NCBI GenBank assembly: GCA_036925085.1
Contig: JAUPFP010000103.1
Coordinates: forward strand, 310,001-374,000
Source: Brachycybe producta
Taxonomy: Eukaryota > Arthropoda > Diplopoda > Playtdesmida > Andrognathidae
Length of the DNA: 64,000 bases
Reading direction: 5' to 3'
Positions within the stretch are counted from its first letter, which is position 1. Each line of letters begins with the position of its first letter. Under the pieces are notes generated by a model, which saw only the letters and a list, made by a program, of their open reading frames with translations, was not told the DNA's origin and ran no database searches. The position numbers were made by a program, and so were the translations under genes. This document shows, piece after piece, positions 44,441-56,002 of the stretch.

Positions 44441-46370
44441 GTGGATTTTGAAGTTGAAGTTGAAGTTGAAGTTGAAGTTGAAGTTGAAGTCAAGTTGAAG
44501 TTGAAGTTGAAGTTGAAGTTGAAGTTAAAGTTGAAGTTGAAGTTAATGTTGAAGTTAAAGTTAAAGGTGAAGTTTAAGTTGAAGTTGAAGTTGAAGTTGA
44601 AGTTGAAGTTGAAGTTGAAGTTGAAGTTGAAGTTGAAGTTGAATTTGAAGTTGAAGTTGAAGTTGCAGTTGAAGTTGAAGTTGAAGTTGAAGTTGAAGTT
44701 GAAGTCAAGTTGAAGTCAAGTTGAAGTTGAAGTTGAAGGTGAAGTTAAAGTTGAAGTTGAAGTTAATGTTGAAGTTAAAGTTAAAGGTGAAGTTTAAGTT
44801 GAAGTTGAAGTTGAAGTTGAAGTTGAAGTTGAAGTTGAAGTTAAAGTTGAAGTTGAAGTTAATGTTGAAGTTAAAGTTAAAGGTGAAGTTTAAGTTGAAG
44901 TTGAAGTTGAAGTTGAAGTTGAATTTGAAGTTGAAGTTGAAGTTGAAGTTGAAATTGAAATTGCAGTTGAAGTTGAAGTTGAAGTTGAAGTTGAAGTTGA
45001 AGTCAAGTTGAAGTCAAGTTGAAGTTGAAGTTGAAGGTGAAGTTAAAATTGAAGTTGAAGTTAATGTTGAAGTTAAAGTTAAAGGTGAAGTTTAAGTTTA
45101 AGTTGAAGTTGAAGTTGAAGTTGAAGTTGAATTTGAAGTTGAAGTTGAAGTTGATTTTGAAATCGAAATTGAAGTCAAGTTGAAGTTGAAGTTGAAGTTG
45201 AAGTTGAAGTTGAAGTTGAAGTTGAAGTTAAAGTGAAAGTTAAGTTGAAGTTGAAGTTGAAGTCAAGTTGAAGTTGAAGTTGAAGTTGAAGTTGAAGTTG
45301 AAGTTGAAGTCAAGTTGAAGTTGAAGTTGAAGTTGAAGTTGAAGTTGAAGTTGAAGTTGAAGTTGAAGTTAAAGTGAAAGTTAAGTTGAAGTTGAAGTTG
45401 AAGTCAAGTTGAAGTTGAAGTTGAAGTTGAAGTCGAAGTTGAAGTTGAATTTGAAGTTGACGTTGAAGTTGAAGTTGAAGTTGAAGTTGAAGTTGAAGTT
45501 AAAGTGAAAGTTAAGTTGAAGTTGAAGTTGAAGTCAAGTTGAAGTCAAGTTGAAGTTGAAGTTGAAGTTGAAGTTGAAGTTGAAGTAGATTTTGAAGTTG
45601 AAGTTGAAGTTGAAGTTGAAGTTGAAGTTGAAGTTGAAGTTGAAGTTGAAGTTAATGTTTAATTTGAAGTTAAAGTTAAAGTTAAAGGTGAAGTTGAAGT
45701 TGAAGTTGAAGTTGAAGTTGAAGTTGAAGTTGAAGTTGAAGTTGAAGTTAAAGTGAAAATGAAGTTGAAGTTGAAGTTGAAGTCAAGTTGAAATTAATGT
45801 TGAAGTTGAAGTTAATGTTGAAGTTGAAGTTAATGTTGAAGTTAAAGTTAAAGGTTTAAGTTTAAGTTTATGTTGAAGTTGAAGTTGAAGTTGAATTTGA
45901 AGTTGAAGTTGAAGTTGAAGTTGAAATTGAAATTGAAGTCAAGTTGAAGTTGAAGTTGAAGTTGAAGTTGAAGTTGAAGTTGAAGTTAAAGTGAAAGTTA
46001 AGTAGAAGTTGAAGTTGAAGTCAAGTTGAAGTTGAAGTTGAAGTTGAAGTTGAAGTTGAAGTTGAAGTTAAAGTTAAAGTAAAAGTTGAAGTCAAGTTGA
46101 AGTTGAAGTTGAAGTTGAAGTTGAAGTTGAAGTTGAAGTTAAAGTGAAAGTTAAGTTGAAGTTGAAGTTGAAGTCAAGTTGAAGTTGAAGTTGAAGTCAA
46201 GTTGAAGTTGAAGTTGATGTTGAAGTTGAAGTTGAAGTTGAAGTTGAAGTTGAAGTTAAATTTAAAGTAAAAGTTGAAGTTGAAGTTGAAGTTGAAGTTG
46301 AATTTGAAGTTGACATTGAAGTTGAAGTTGAAGTTGAAGTTCAAGTGAAAGTTAAGTTGAAGTTGAAGTT
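44441..46370 (+). repeat. U, T doublet, S, U variant and N array
   Basis: U (44441) passes into T, then a T doublet (44721-45011), S with GACGTT, GTAGATTTTG (near 45588), an N array (about 45797) and AAAGTAAAAG spacers. A private AATGTTTAATTTG occurs near 45655. Confidence 0.85.
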
Positions 46371-49182
46371 GAATTCAAGTTGAAGTCAAGTTGAAGTTGA
46401 AGTTGAAGTTGAAGTTGAAGTTGAAGTGGATTTTGAAGTTGAAGTTGAAGTTGAAGTTGAAGTTGAAGTTGAAGTCAAGTTGAAGTTGAAGTTGAAATTG
46501 AAGTTGAAGTTAAAGTTGAAGTTGAAGTTAATGTTGAAGTTAAAGTTAAAGGTGAAGTTTAAGTTTAAGTTTAAGTTGAAGTTGAAGTTGAAGTTGAATT
46601 TGAAGTTGAAGTTGAAGTTGAAGTTGAAATTGAAATTGAAGTTGAAGTTGAAGTTGAAGTTGAAGTTGAAGTTGAAGTCAAGTTGAAGTCAAGTTGAAGT
46701 TGAAGGTGAAGTTAAAGTTGAAGTTGAAGTTAATGTTGAAGTTAAAGTTAAAGGTGAAGTTTAAGTTTAAGTTGAAGTTGAAGTTGAAGTTGAAGTTGAA
46801 TTTGAAGTTGAAGTTGAAGTTGAAGTTGAAATTGAAATTGAAGTCAAGTTGAAGTTGAAGTTGAAGTTGAAGTTGAAGTTGAAGTTGAAGTTGAAGTTGA
46901 AGTTGAAGTTGAAGTTGAAGTTAAAGTGAAAGTTAAGTTGAAGTTGAAGTTGAAGTCAAGTTGAAGTTGAAGTTGAAGTTAAAGTTGAAGTTGAAGTTGA
47001 AGTTAATGTTTAAGTTGAACTTAAAATAAAAGCTGAAGTTGAATTTGAAGTTGAAGTTGAAGTTGAAGTTGAAGTTGAAGTTGAAGTTGAAGTTGAAATT
47101 GAAGTTAAAGTTGAAGTTAAAGTTAATGTTGAAGTTGAAGTTAAAGTAAAAGTTAAGTTGAAGTTAAAGTTGAAGTCAAGTTGAAGTTGAAGTTAAAGTG
47201 AAAGTTAAGTTGAAGTTGAAGTTGAAGTTGAAGTTGAAGTCAAGTTGAAGTCAAGTTGAAGTTGAAGTTGAAGTTAAAGTTGAAGTGGATTTTGAAGTTG
47301 AAGTTGAAGTTGAAGTTGAAGTCAAGTTGAAGTTGAAGTTGAAGTTGAAGTTGAAGTTGAAGTTAAAGTTGAAGTTGAAGTTAATGTTGAAGTTAAAGTT
47401 AAAGGTGAAGTTTAAGTTTAAGTTTAAGTTGAAGTTGAAGTTGAATTTGAAGTTGAAGTTGAAATTGAAGTTGAAATTGAAATTGAAGTTGAAGTTGAAG
47501 TTGAAGTTGAAGTTGAAGTTGAAGTCAAGTTGAAGTCAAGTTGAAGTTGAAGTTGAAGGTGAAGTTAAAGTTGAAATTGAAGTTAATGTTGAAGTTAAAG
47601 TTAAAGGTGAAGTTTAAGTTTAAGTTTAAGTTGAAGTTGAAGTTGAAGTTGAATTTGAAGTTGAAGTTGAAGTTGAAGTTGAAATTGAAATTGAAGTCAA
47701 GTTGAAGTTGAAGTTGAAGTTGAAGTTGAAGTTGAAGTTGAAGTTGAAGTTAAAGTGAAAGTTAAGTTGAAGTTGAAGTTGAAGTCAAGTTGAAGTTGAA
47801 GTTGAAGTTAAAGTTAATGTTGAAGTTGAAGTTAAAGTAAAAGTTAAGTTGAAGTTAAAGTTGAAGTCAAGTTGAAGTTGAAGTTGAAGTTGAAGTTGAA
47901 GTTGAAGTTGAAGTTGAAGTTGAAGTTGAAGTTGAAGTTGAAGTGAAAGTTAAGTTGAAGTTGAAGTTGAAGTCAAGTTGAAGTTGAAGTTGAAGTTGAA
48001 GTTAAAGTTGAAGTTGAAGTTAATGTTGAAGTTAAAGTTAAAGGTGAAGTTTAAGTTGAAGTTGAAGTTGAAGTTGAATTTGAAGTTGAAGTTGAACTTG
48101 AAGTTGAAATTGAAATTGCAGTTGAAGTTGAAGTTAATGTTGAAGTTGAAGTTAAAGTAAGAGTTAAGTTGAAGTTAAAGTTGAAGTCAAGTTGAAGTTG
48201 AAGTTGAAGTTGAAGTTGAAGTTGAAGTTGAAGTTGAAGTTGAAGTTAAAGTGAAAGTTAAGTTGAAGTTGAAGTTGAAGTTGAAGTTGAAGTTGAAGTT
48301 AAAGTGAAAGTTAAGTTGAAGTTGAAGTTGAAGTCAAGTTGAAGTTGAAGTTGAAGTTGAAGTTGAAGTTGAAGTTAAAGTTGAAGTTGAAGTTAATGTT
48401 GAAGTTAAAGTTAAAGGTGAAGTTTAAGTTGAAGTTTAAGTTGAAGTTGAAGTTGAATTTGAAGTTGACATTGAAGTTGAAGTTGAAGTTCAAGTTCAAG
48501 TGAAAGTTAAGTTGAAGTTGAAGTTGAATTCAAGTTGAAGTCAAGTTGAAGTTGAAGTTGAAGTTGAAGTTGAAGTTGAAGTTGAAGTGGATTTTGAAGT
48601 TGAAGTTGAAGTTGAAGTTGAAGTTGAAGTTGAAGTCAAGTTGAAGTTGAAGTTGAAGTTGAAGTTGAAGTTAAAGTTGAAGTTGAAGTTAAAGTTAAAG
48701 GTGAAGTTTAAGTTTAAGTTGAAGTTGAAGTTGAAGTTGAAGTTGAATTTGAAGTTGAAGTTGAAGTTGAAGTTGAAATTGAAATTGAAGTTGAAGTTGA
48801 AGTTGAAGTTGAAGTTGAAGTTGAAGTTGAAGTCAAGTTGAAGTCAAGTTGAAGTTGAAGGTGAAGTTAAAGTTGAAGTTGAAGTTAATGTTGAAGTTAA
48901 AGTTAAAGGTGAAGTTTAAGTTGAAGTTGAAGTTGAAGTTGAAGTTGAAGTTGAAGTGAAAGTTAAGTTGAAGTTGAAGTTGAAGTCAAGTTGAAGTTGA
49001 AGTTGAAGTCAAGTTGAAGTTGAAGTTGATGTTGAAGTTGAAGTTGAAGTTGAAGTTGAAGTTGAAGTTAAATTTAAAGTAAAAGTTGAAGTTGAAGTTG
49101 AAGTTGAAGTTGAATTTGAAGTTGACATTGAAGTTGAAGTTGAAGTTCAAGTTCAAGTGAAAGTTAAGTTGAAGTTGAAGTT
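46371..49182 (+). repeat. 2.81-kb higher-order unit, copy 1
   Basis: EcoRI (46371), U (46426), T, S, dyad (47009-47025), U (47285), T, GAACTTGAAG block (47978), EcoRI (48526), U (48587), T, S, next EcoRI (49183). Marks recur at offsets 2806-2812. Confidence 0.88.
47009..47025. repeat. 17-bp dyad, copy 4
   Basis: Perfect copy, centre 47017, spacing 4905 from copy 3. Confidence 0.9.
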
Positions 49183-51983
49183 GAATTCAAGTTGAAGTCA
49201 AGTTGAAGTTGAAGTTGAAGTTGAAGTTGAAGTTGAAGTGGATTTTGAAGTTGAAGTTGAAGTTGAAGTTGAAGTTGAAGTTGAAGTCAAGTTGAAGTTG
49301 AAGTTGAAGTTGAAGTTGAAGTTAAAGTTGAAGTTGAAGTTAATGTTGAAGTTAAAGTTAAAGGTGAAGTTTAAGTTTAAGTTTAAGTTGAAGTTGAAGT
49401 TGAAGTTGAATTTGAAGTTGAAGTTGAAGTTGAAGTTGAAATTGAAATTGAAGTTGAAGTTGAAGTTGAAGTTGAAGTTGAAGTTGAAGTCAAGTTGAAG
49501 TCAAGTTGAAGTTGAAGGTGAAGTTAAAGTTGAAGTTGAAGTTAATGTTGAAGTTAAAGTTAAAGGTGAAGTTTAAGTTGAAGTTTAAGTTGAAGTTGAA
49601 GTTGAAGTTGAATTTGAAGTTGAAGTTGAAGTTGAAGTTGAAATTGAAATTGAAGTCAAGTTGAAGTTGAAGTTGAAGTTGAAGTTGAAGTTGAAGTTGA
49701 AGTTGAAGTTGAAGTTGAAGTTGAAGTTAAAGTGAAAGTTAAGTTGAAGTTGAAGTTGAAGTCAAGTTGAAGTTGAAGTTGAAGTTAAAGTTGAAGTTGA
49801 AGTTGAAGTTAATGTTTAAGTTGAACTTAAAATAAAAGCTGAAGTTGAATTTGAAGTTGAAGTTGAAGTTGAAGTTGAAGTTGAAGTTGAAGTTGAAGTT
49901 GAAATTGAAGTTAAAGTTGAAGTTAAAGTTAATGTTGAAGTTGAAGTTAAAGTAAAAGTTAAGTTGAAGTTAAAGTTGAAGTCAAGTTGAAGTTGAAGTT
50001 AAAGTGAAAGTTAAGTTGAAGTTGAAGTTGAAGTTGAAGTTGAAGTCAAGTTGAAGTCAAGTTGAAGTTGAAGTTGAAGTTGAAGTTGAAGTGGATTTTG
50101 AAGTTGAAGTTGAAGTTGAAGTTGAAGTCAAGTTGAAGTTGAAGTTGAAGTTGAAGTTGAAGTTAAAGTTGAAGTTGAAGTTAATGTTGAAGTTAAAGTT
50201 AAAGGTGAAGTTTAAGGTTAAGTTTAAGTTGAAGTTGAAGTTGAATTTGAAGTTGAAGTTGAAGTTGAAGTTGAAATTGAAATTGAAGTTGAAGTTGAAG
50301 TTGAAGTTGAAGTTGAAGTTGAAGTCAAGTTGAAGTCAAGTTGAAGTTGAAGTTGAAGGTGAAGTTAAAGTTGAAATTGAAGTTAATGTTGAAGTTAAAG
50401 TTAAAGGTGAAGTTTAAGTTTAAGTTTAAGTTGAAGTTGAAGTTGAAGTTGAATTTGAAGTTGAAGTTGAAGTTGAAGTTGAAATTGAAATTGAAGTCAA
50501 GTTGAAGTTGAAGTTGAAGTTGAAGTTGAAGTTGAAGTTGAAGTTGAAGTTAAAGTGAAAGTTAAGTTGAAGTTGAAGTTGAAGTCAAGTTGAAGTTGAA
50601 GTTGAAGTTAAAGTTAATGTTGAAGTTGAAGTTAAAGTAAAAGTTAAGTTGAAGTTAAAGTTGAAGTCAAGTTGAAGTTGAAGTTGAAGTTGAAGTTGAA
50701 GTTGAAGTTGAAGTTGAAGTTGAAGTTGAAGTTGAAGTTAAAGTTGAAGTTAAAGTGAAAGTTAAGTTGAAGTTGAAGTTGAAGTCAAGTTGAAGTTGAA
50801 GTTGAAGTTGAAGTTAAAGTTGAAGTTGAAGTTAATGTTGAAGTTAAAGTTAAAGGTGAAGTTTAAGTTTAAGTTTAAGTTGAAGTTGAATTTGAAGTTG
50901 AAGTTGAACTTGAAGTTGAAATTGAAATTGCAGTTGAAGTTGAAGTTAATGTTGAAGTTGAAGTTAAAGTAAAAGTTAAGTTGAAGTTAAAGTTGAAGTC
51001 AAGTTGAAGTTGAAGTTGAAGTTGAAGTTGAAGTTGAAGTTGAAGTTGAAGTTGAAGTTGAAGTTAAAGTGAAAGTTAAGTTGAAGTTGAAGTTGAAGTT
51101 GAAGTTGAAGTTGAAGTTAAAGTGAAAGTTAAGTTGAAGTTGAAGTTGAAGTCAAGTTGAAGTTGAAGTTGAAGTTGAAGTTGAAGTTGAAGTTAAAGTT
51201 GAAGTTGAAGTTAATGTTGAAGTTAAAGTTAAAGGTGAAGTTTAAGTTGAAGTTGAAGTTGAAGTTGAAGTTGAATTTGAAGTTGACATTGAAGTTGAAG
51301 TTGAAGTTCAAGTTCAAGTGAAAGTTAAGTTGAAGTTGAAGTTGAATTCAAGTTGAAGTCAAGTTGAAGTTGAAGTTGAAGTTGAAGTTGAAGTGGATTT
51401 TGAAGTTGAAGTTGAAGTTGAAGTTGAAGTTGAAGTTGAAGTCAAGTTGAAGTTGAAGTTGAAGTTGAAGTTGAAGTTAAAGTTGAAGTTGAAGTTAATG
51501 TTGAAGTTAAAGTTAAAGGTGAAGTTTAAGTTTAAGTTGAAGTTGAAGTTGAAGTTGAAGTTGAATTTGAAGTTGAAGTTGAAGTTGAAGTTGAAATTGA
51601 AATTGAAGTTGAAGTTGAAGTTGAAGTTGAAGTTGAAGTTGAAGTTGAAGTCAAGTTGAAGTCAAGTTGAAGTTGAAGGTGAAGTTAAAGTTGAAGTTGA
51701 AGTTAATGTTGAAGTTAAAGTTAAAGGTGAAGTTTAAGTTGAAGTTGAAGTTGAAGTTGAAGTTGAAGTTGAATTTGAAGTTGAAGTTGAAGTTGAAGTT
51801 GAAATTGAAATTGAAGTCAAGTTGAAGTTGAAGTTGAAGTTGAAGTTGAAGTTGAAGTTGAAGTTGAAGTTGAAGTTGAAGTTGAAGTTAAAGTGAAAGT
51901 TAAGTTGAAGTTGAAGTTGAAGTCAAGTTGAAGTTGAAGTTGAAGTTAAAGTTGAAGTTGAAGTTGAAGTTAATGTTTAAGTT
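49183..51983 (+). repeat. 2.81-kb higher-order unit, copy 2, right end altered
   Basis: U at 49238, dyad at 49815-49831, U at 50091, GAACTTGAAG block at 50790, EcoRI at 51344, U at 51393. A private TTTAAGGTTAAG occurs near 50214. The following dyad comes after 2161 bases instead of 2806, so the third unit is a shortened fusion. Confidence 0.87.
49815..49831. repeat. 17-bp dyad, copy 5
   Basis: Perfect copy, centre 49823, 2806 from copy 4. Confidence 0.9.
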
Positions 51984-51992
51984 GAACTTAAA
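51976..51992. repeat. 17-bp dyad, copy 6
   Basis: Perfect copy, centre 51984, 2161 from copy 5, the closest pair. Confidence 0.9.
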
Positions 51993-52696
51993 ATAAAAGC
52001 TGAAGTTGAATTTGAAGTTGAAGTTGAAGTTGAAGTTGAAGTTGAAGTTGAAGTTGAAGTTGAAATTGAAGTTAAAGTTGAAGTTAAAGTTAATGTTGAA
52101 GTTGAAGTTAAAGTAAAAGTTAAGTTGAAGTTAAAGTTGAAGTCAAGTTGAAGTTGAAGTTAAAGTGAAAGTTAAGTTGAAGTTGAAGTTGAAGTTGAAG
52201 TTGAAGTCAAGTTGAAGTCAAGTTGAAGTTGAAGTTGAAGTTGAAGTTGAAGTGGATTTTGAAGTTGAAGTTGAAGTTGAAGTTGAAGTCAAGTTGAAGT
52301 TGAAGTTGAAGTTGAAGTTGAAGTTGAAGTTAAAGTTGAAGTTGAAGTTAATGTTGAAGTTAAAGTTAAAGGTGAAGTTTAAGTTTAAGTTGAAGTTGAA
52401 GTTGAAGTTGAATTTGAAGTTGAAGTTGAAGTTGAAGTTGAAATTGAAATTGAAGTTGAAGTTGAAGTTGAAGTTGAAGTTGAAGTTGAAGTCAAGTTGA
52501 AGTTGAAGTTGAAGGTGAAGTTAAAGTTGAAATTGAAGTTAATGTTGAAGTTAAAGTTAAAGGTGAAGTTTAAGTTTAAGTTTAAGTTGAAGTTCAAGTT
52601 GAAGTTGAATTTGAAGATGAAGTTGAAGTTGAAGTTGAAGTTGTATTCAAAGTGGAAGTGGAAGTGGAAGTTGAAGTTGAAGTTGAAGTTAAAGTT
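51993..52696 (+). repeat. U, T and G modules before C array 15
   Basis: U at 52252, T, GAAGATGAAG, G mark at 52643. It repeats the 36914-37628 order. One GAAGTCAAG step is missing before the T at 52497. Confidence 0.86.
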
Positions 52697-52816
52697 GAAG
52701 TTCAAGTTGAAGTTCAAGTTGAAGTTCAAGTTGAAGTTCATGTTGAAGTTCAAGTTGAAGTTCAAGTTGAAGTTCAAGTTGAAGTTCAAGTTGAAGTTCA
52801 AGTTGAAGTTCAAGTT
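52697..52816 (+). repeat. C array 15: 10 copies
   Basis: Same size and marker position (CATGTT 52739, 36/72 pattern) as array 14, about 15.07 kb away. Confidence 0.94.
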
Positions 52817-54880
52817 GAAGCTGAAGTTGAAGTTAAGGTTGAAGTTAAATTTGCAGTTGAAGTTGAATTTGCAGTTTAATTTGAAGTTGAATTTAAAGTT
52901 GAATTTGATGTTGACATTGAAGTTGAAGTTGAAATTGAAGTGGAAGTTGAAGTTGAAGTTGAAGTTAAAGTGAAAGTTAAGTTGAAGTTAAAGTTAAAGT
53001 TGAAGTTGAAGTTAATGTTGAAGTTGAAGTTAAAGTTAATGGTGAAGTTGAAGTTGAAATGAAGTTAAAGTTGAAGTTAAAGTTAATGTTGAAGTTGAAG
53101 TTAAAGTAAAAGTTAAGTTGAAGTTAAAGTTGAAGTCAAGTTGAAGTTGAAGTTGAAGTTGAAGTTGAAGTTTTAAGTTGAAGTTGAAGTTGAAGTTGAA
53201 GTTGAAGTTGAAGTTAAAGTGAAAGTTAAGTTGAAGTTGAAGTTGAAGTCAAGTTGAAGTTGAAGTTGAAGTTGAAGTTGAAGTTAAAGTTGAAGTTGAA
53301 GTTAAAGTTGAAGTTAAAGTTAAAGGTGAAGTTTAAGTTTAAGTTTAAGTTGAAGTTGAAGTTGAAGTTGAAGTTGAAGTTAAAGTTGAAGTTGAAGTTA
53401 ATGTTGAAGTTAAAGTTAAAGGTGAAGTTTAAGTTGAAGTTGAAGTTGAAGTTGAAGTTGAATTTGAAGTTGAAGTTGAAGTTGAAGTTGAAGTTGAAAT
53501 TGAAATTGCAGTTGAAGTTGAAGTTGAAGTTGAAGTTGAAGTTGAAGTCAAGTTGAAGTCAAGTTGAAGTTGAAGTTGAAGGTGAAGTTAAAGTTGAAGT
53601 TGAAGTTAATGTTGAAGTTAAAGTTAAAGGTGAAGTTTAAGTTTAAGTTGAAGTTGAAGTTGAAGTTGAAGTTGAATTTGAAGTTGAAGTTGAAGTTGAT
53701 TTTGAAATCGAAATTGAAGTCAAGTTGAAGTTGAAGTTGAAGTTGAAGTTGAAGTTGAAGTTGAAGTTGAAGTTGAAGTTAAAGTGAAAGTTAAGTTGAA
53801 GTTGAAGTTGAAGTTGAAGTTGAAGTTGAAGTTGAAGTTGAAGTCAAGTTGAAGTTGAAGTTGAAGTTGAAGTTGAAGTTGAAGTTGAAGTTGAAGTTGA
53901 AGTTAAAGTGAAAGTTAAGTTGAAGTTGAAGTTGAAGTCAAGTTGAAGTTGAAGTTGAAGTTGAAGTCGAAGTTGAAGTTGAATTTGAAGTTGATGTTGA
54001 AGTTGAAGTTGAAGTTGAAGTTGAAGTTAAAGTGAAAGTTAAGTTGAAGTTGAAGTTGAAGTCAAGTTGAAGTCAAGTTGAAGTTGAAGTTGAAGTTGAA
54101 GTTGAAGTAGATTTTGAAGTTGAAGTTGAAGTTGAAGTTGAAGTTGAAGTTGAAGTTGAAGTTGAAGTTGAAGTTAATGTTGAATTTGAAGTTAAAGTTA
54201 AAGTTAAAGGTGAAGTTGAAGTTGAAGTTGAAGTTGAAGTTGAAGTTGAAGTTGAAGTTGAAGTTGAAGTTAAAGTGAAAATGAAGTTGAAGTTGAAGTT
54301 GAAGTCAAGTTGAAATTAATGTTGAAGTTGAAGTTAATGTTGAAGTTGAAGTTAATGTTGAAGTTAAAGTTAAAGGTTTAAGTTTAAGTTTATGTTGAAG
54401 TTGAAGTTGAAGTTGAATTTGAAGTTGAAGTTGAAGTTGAAGTTGAAATTGAAATTGAAGTCAAGTTGAAGTTGAAGTTGAAGTTGAAGTTGAAGTTGAA
54501 GTTAAAGTGAAAGTTAAGTAGAAGCTGAAGTTGAAGTCAAGTTGAAGTTGAAGTTGAAGTTGAAGTTGAAGTTGAAGTTGAAGTTAAAGTTAAAGTAAAA
54601 GTTGAAGTCAAGTTGAAGTTGAAGTTGAAGTTGAAGTTGAAGTTGAAGTTGAAGTTAAAGTGAAAGTTAAGTTGAAGTTGAAGTTGAAGTCAAGTTGAAG
54701 TTGAAGTTGAAGTCAAGTTGAAGTTGAAGTTGATGTTGAAGTTGAAGTTGAAGTTGAAGTTGAAGTTAAATTTAAAGTAAAAGTTGAAGTTGAAGTTGAA
54801 GTTGAAGTTGAATTTGAAGTTGACATTGAAGTTGAAGTTGAAGTTCAAGTTCAAGTGAAAGTTAAGTTGAAGTTGAAGTT
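52817..54880 (+). repeat. DE tail, T doublet, S, U variant, N array
   Basis: The tail has one private AAAGTTAAAG step near 52988. The T doublet is at 53254-53556 with its first AATGTT changed to AAAGTT. GATGTT replaces GACGTT near 53993. U variant near 54107, N array near 54319, GTAGAAGCTG near 54518. Confidence 0.85.
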
Positions 54881-56002
54881 GAATTCAAGTTGAAGTCAAG
54901 TTGAAGTTGAAGTTGAAGTTGAAGTTGAAGTTGAAGTGGATTTTGAAGTTGAAGTTGAAGTTGAAGTTGAAGTTGAAGTTGAAGTCAAGTTGAAGTTGAA
55001 GTTGAAGTTGAAGTTGAAGTTAAAGTTGAAGTTGAAGTTAATGTTGAAGTTAAAGTTAAAGGTGAAGTTTAAGTTTAAGTTGAAGTTGAAGTTGAAGTTG
55101 AAGTTGAATTTGAAGTTGAAGTTGAAGTTGAAGTTGAAATTGAAATTGAAGTTGAAGTTGAAGTTGAAGTTGAAGTCAAGTTGAAGTCAAGTTGAAGTTG
55201 AAGTTGAAGTTGAAGTTGAAGTAGATTTTGAAGTTGAAGTTGAAGTTGAAGTTGAAGTTGAAGTTGAAGTTGAAGTTGAAGTTGAAGTTAATGTTGAATT
55301 TGAAGTTAAAGTTAAAGTTAAAGGTGAAGTTGAAGTTGAAGTTGAAGTTGAAGTTGAAGTTGAAGTTGAAGTTGAAGTTGAAGTTGAAGTTAAAGTGAAA
55401 ATGAAGTTGAAGTTAATGTTGAAGTTAAAGTTAAAGGTTTAAGTTTAAGTTTATGTTGAAGTTGAAGTTGAAGTTGAATTTGAAGTTGAAGTTGAAGTTG
55501 AAGTTGAAATTGAAATTGAAGTCAAGTTGAAGTTGAAGTTGAAGTTGAAGTTGAAGTTGAAGTTGAAGTTAAAGTGAAAGTTAAGTAGAAGCTGAAGTTG
55601 AAGTCAAGTTGAAGTTGAAGTTGAAGTTGAAGTTGAAGTTGAAGTTGAAGTTAAAGTTAAAGTAAAAGTTGAAGTCAAGTTGAAGTTGAAGTTGAAGTTG
55701 AAGTTGAAGTTGAAGTTGAAGTTAAAGTGAAAGTTAAGTTGAAGTTGAAGTTGAAGTCAAGTTGAAGTTGAAGTTGAAGTCAAGTTGAAGTTGAAGTTGA
55801 TGTTGAAGTTGAAGTTGAAGTTGAAGTTGAAGTTAAATTTAAAGTAAAAGTTGAAGTTGAAGTTGAAGTTGAAGTTGAATTTGAAGTTGACATTGAAGTT
55901 GAAGTTGAAGTTGAAGTTCAAGTGAAAGTTAAGTTGAAGTTGAAGTTGAATTCAAGTTGAAGTCAAGTTGAAGTTGAAGTTGAAGTTGAAGTTGAAGTTG
56001 AA
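54881..56002 (+). repeat. Segment ending in a 1.07-kb duplication
   Basis: EcoRI (54881), U (54936), T, then a return to GTAGATTTTG (about 55221) and a much shortened N region (about 55410) before GTAGAAGCTG (55586) and EcoRI (55948). U to U spacing is 1067 (54936 to 56003). Confidence 0.86.
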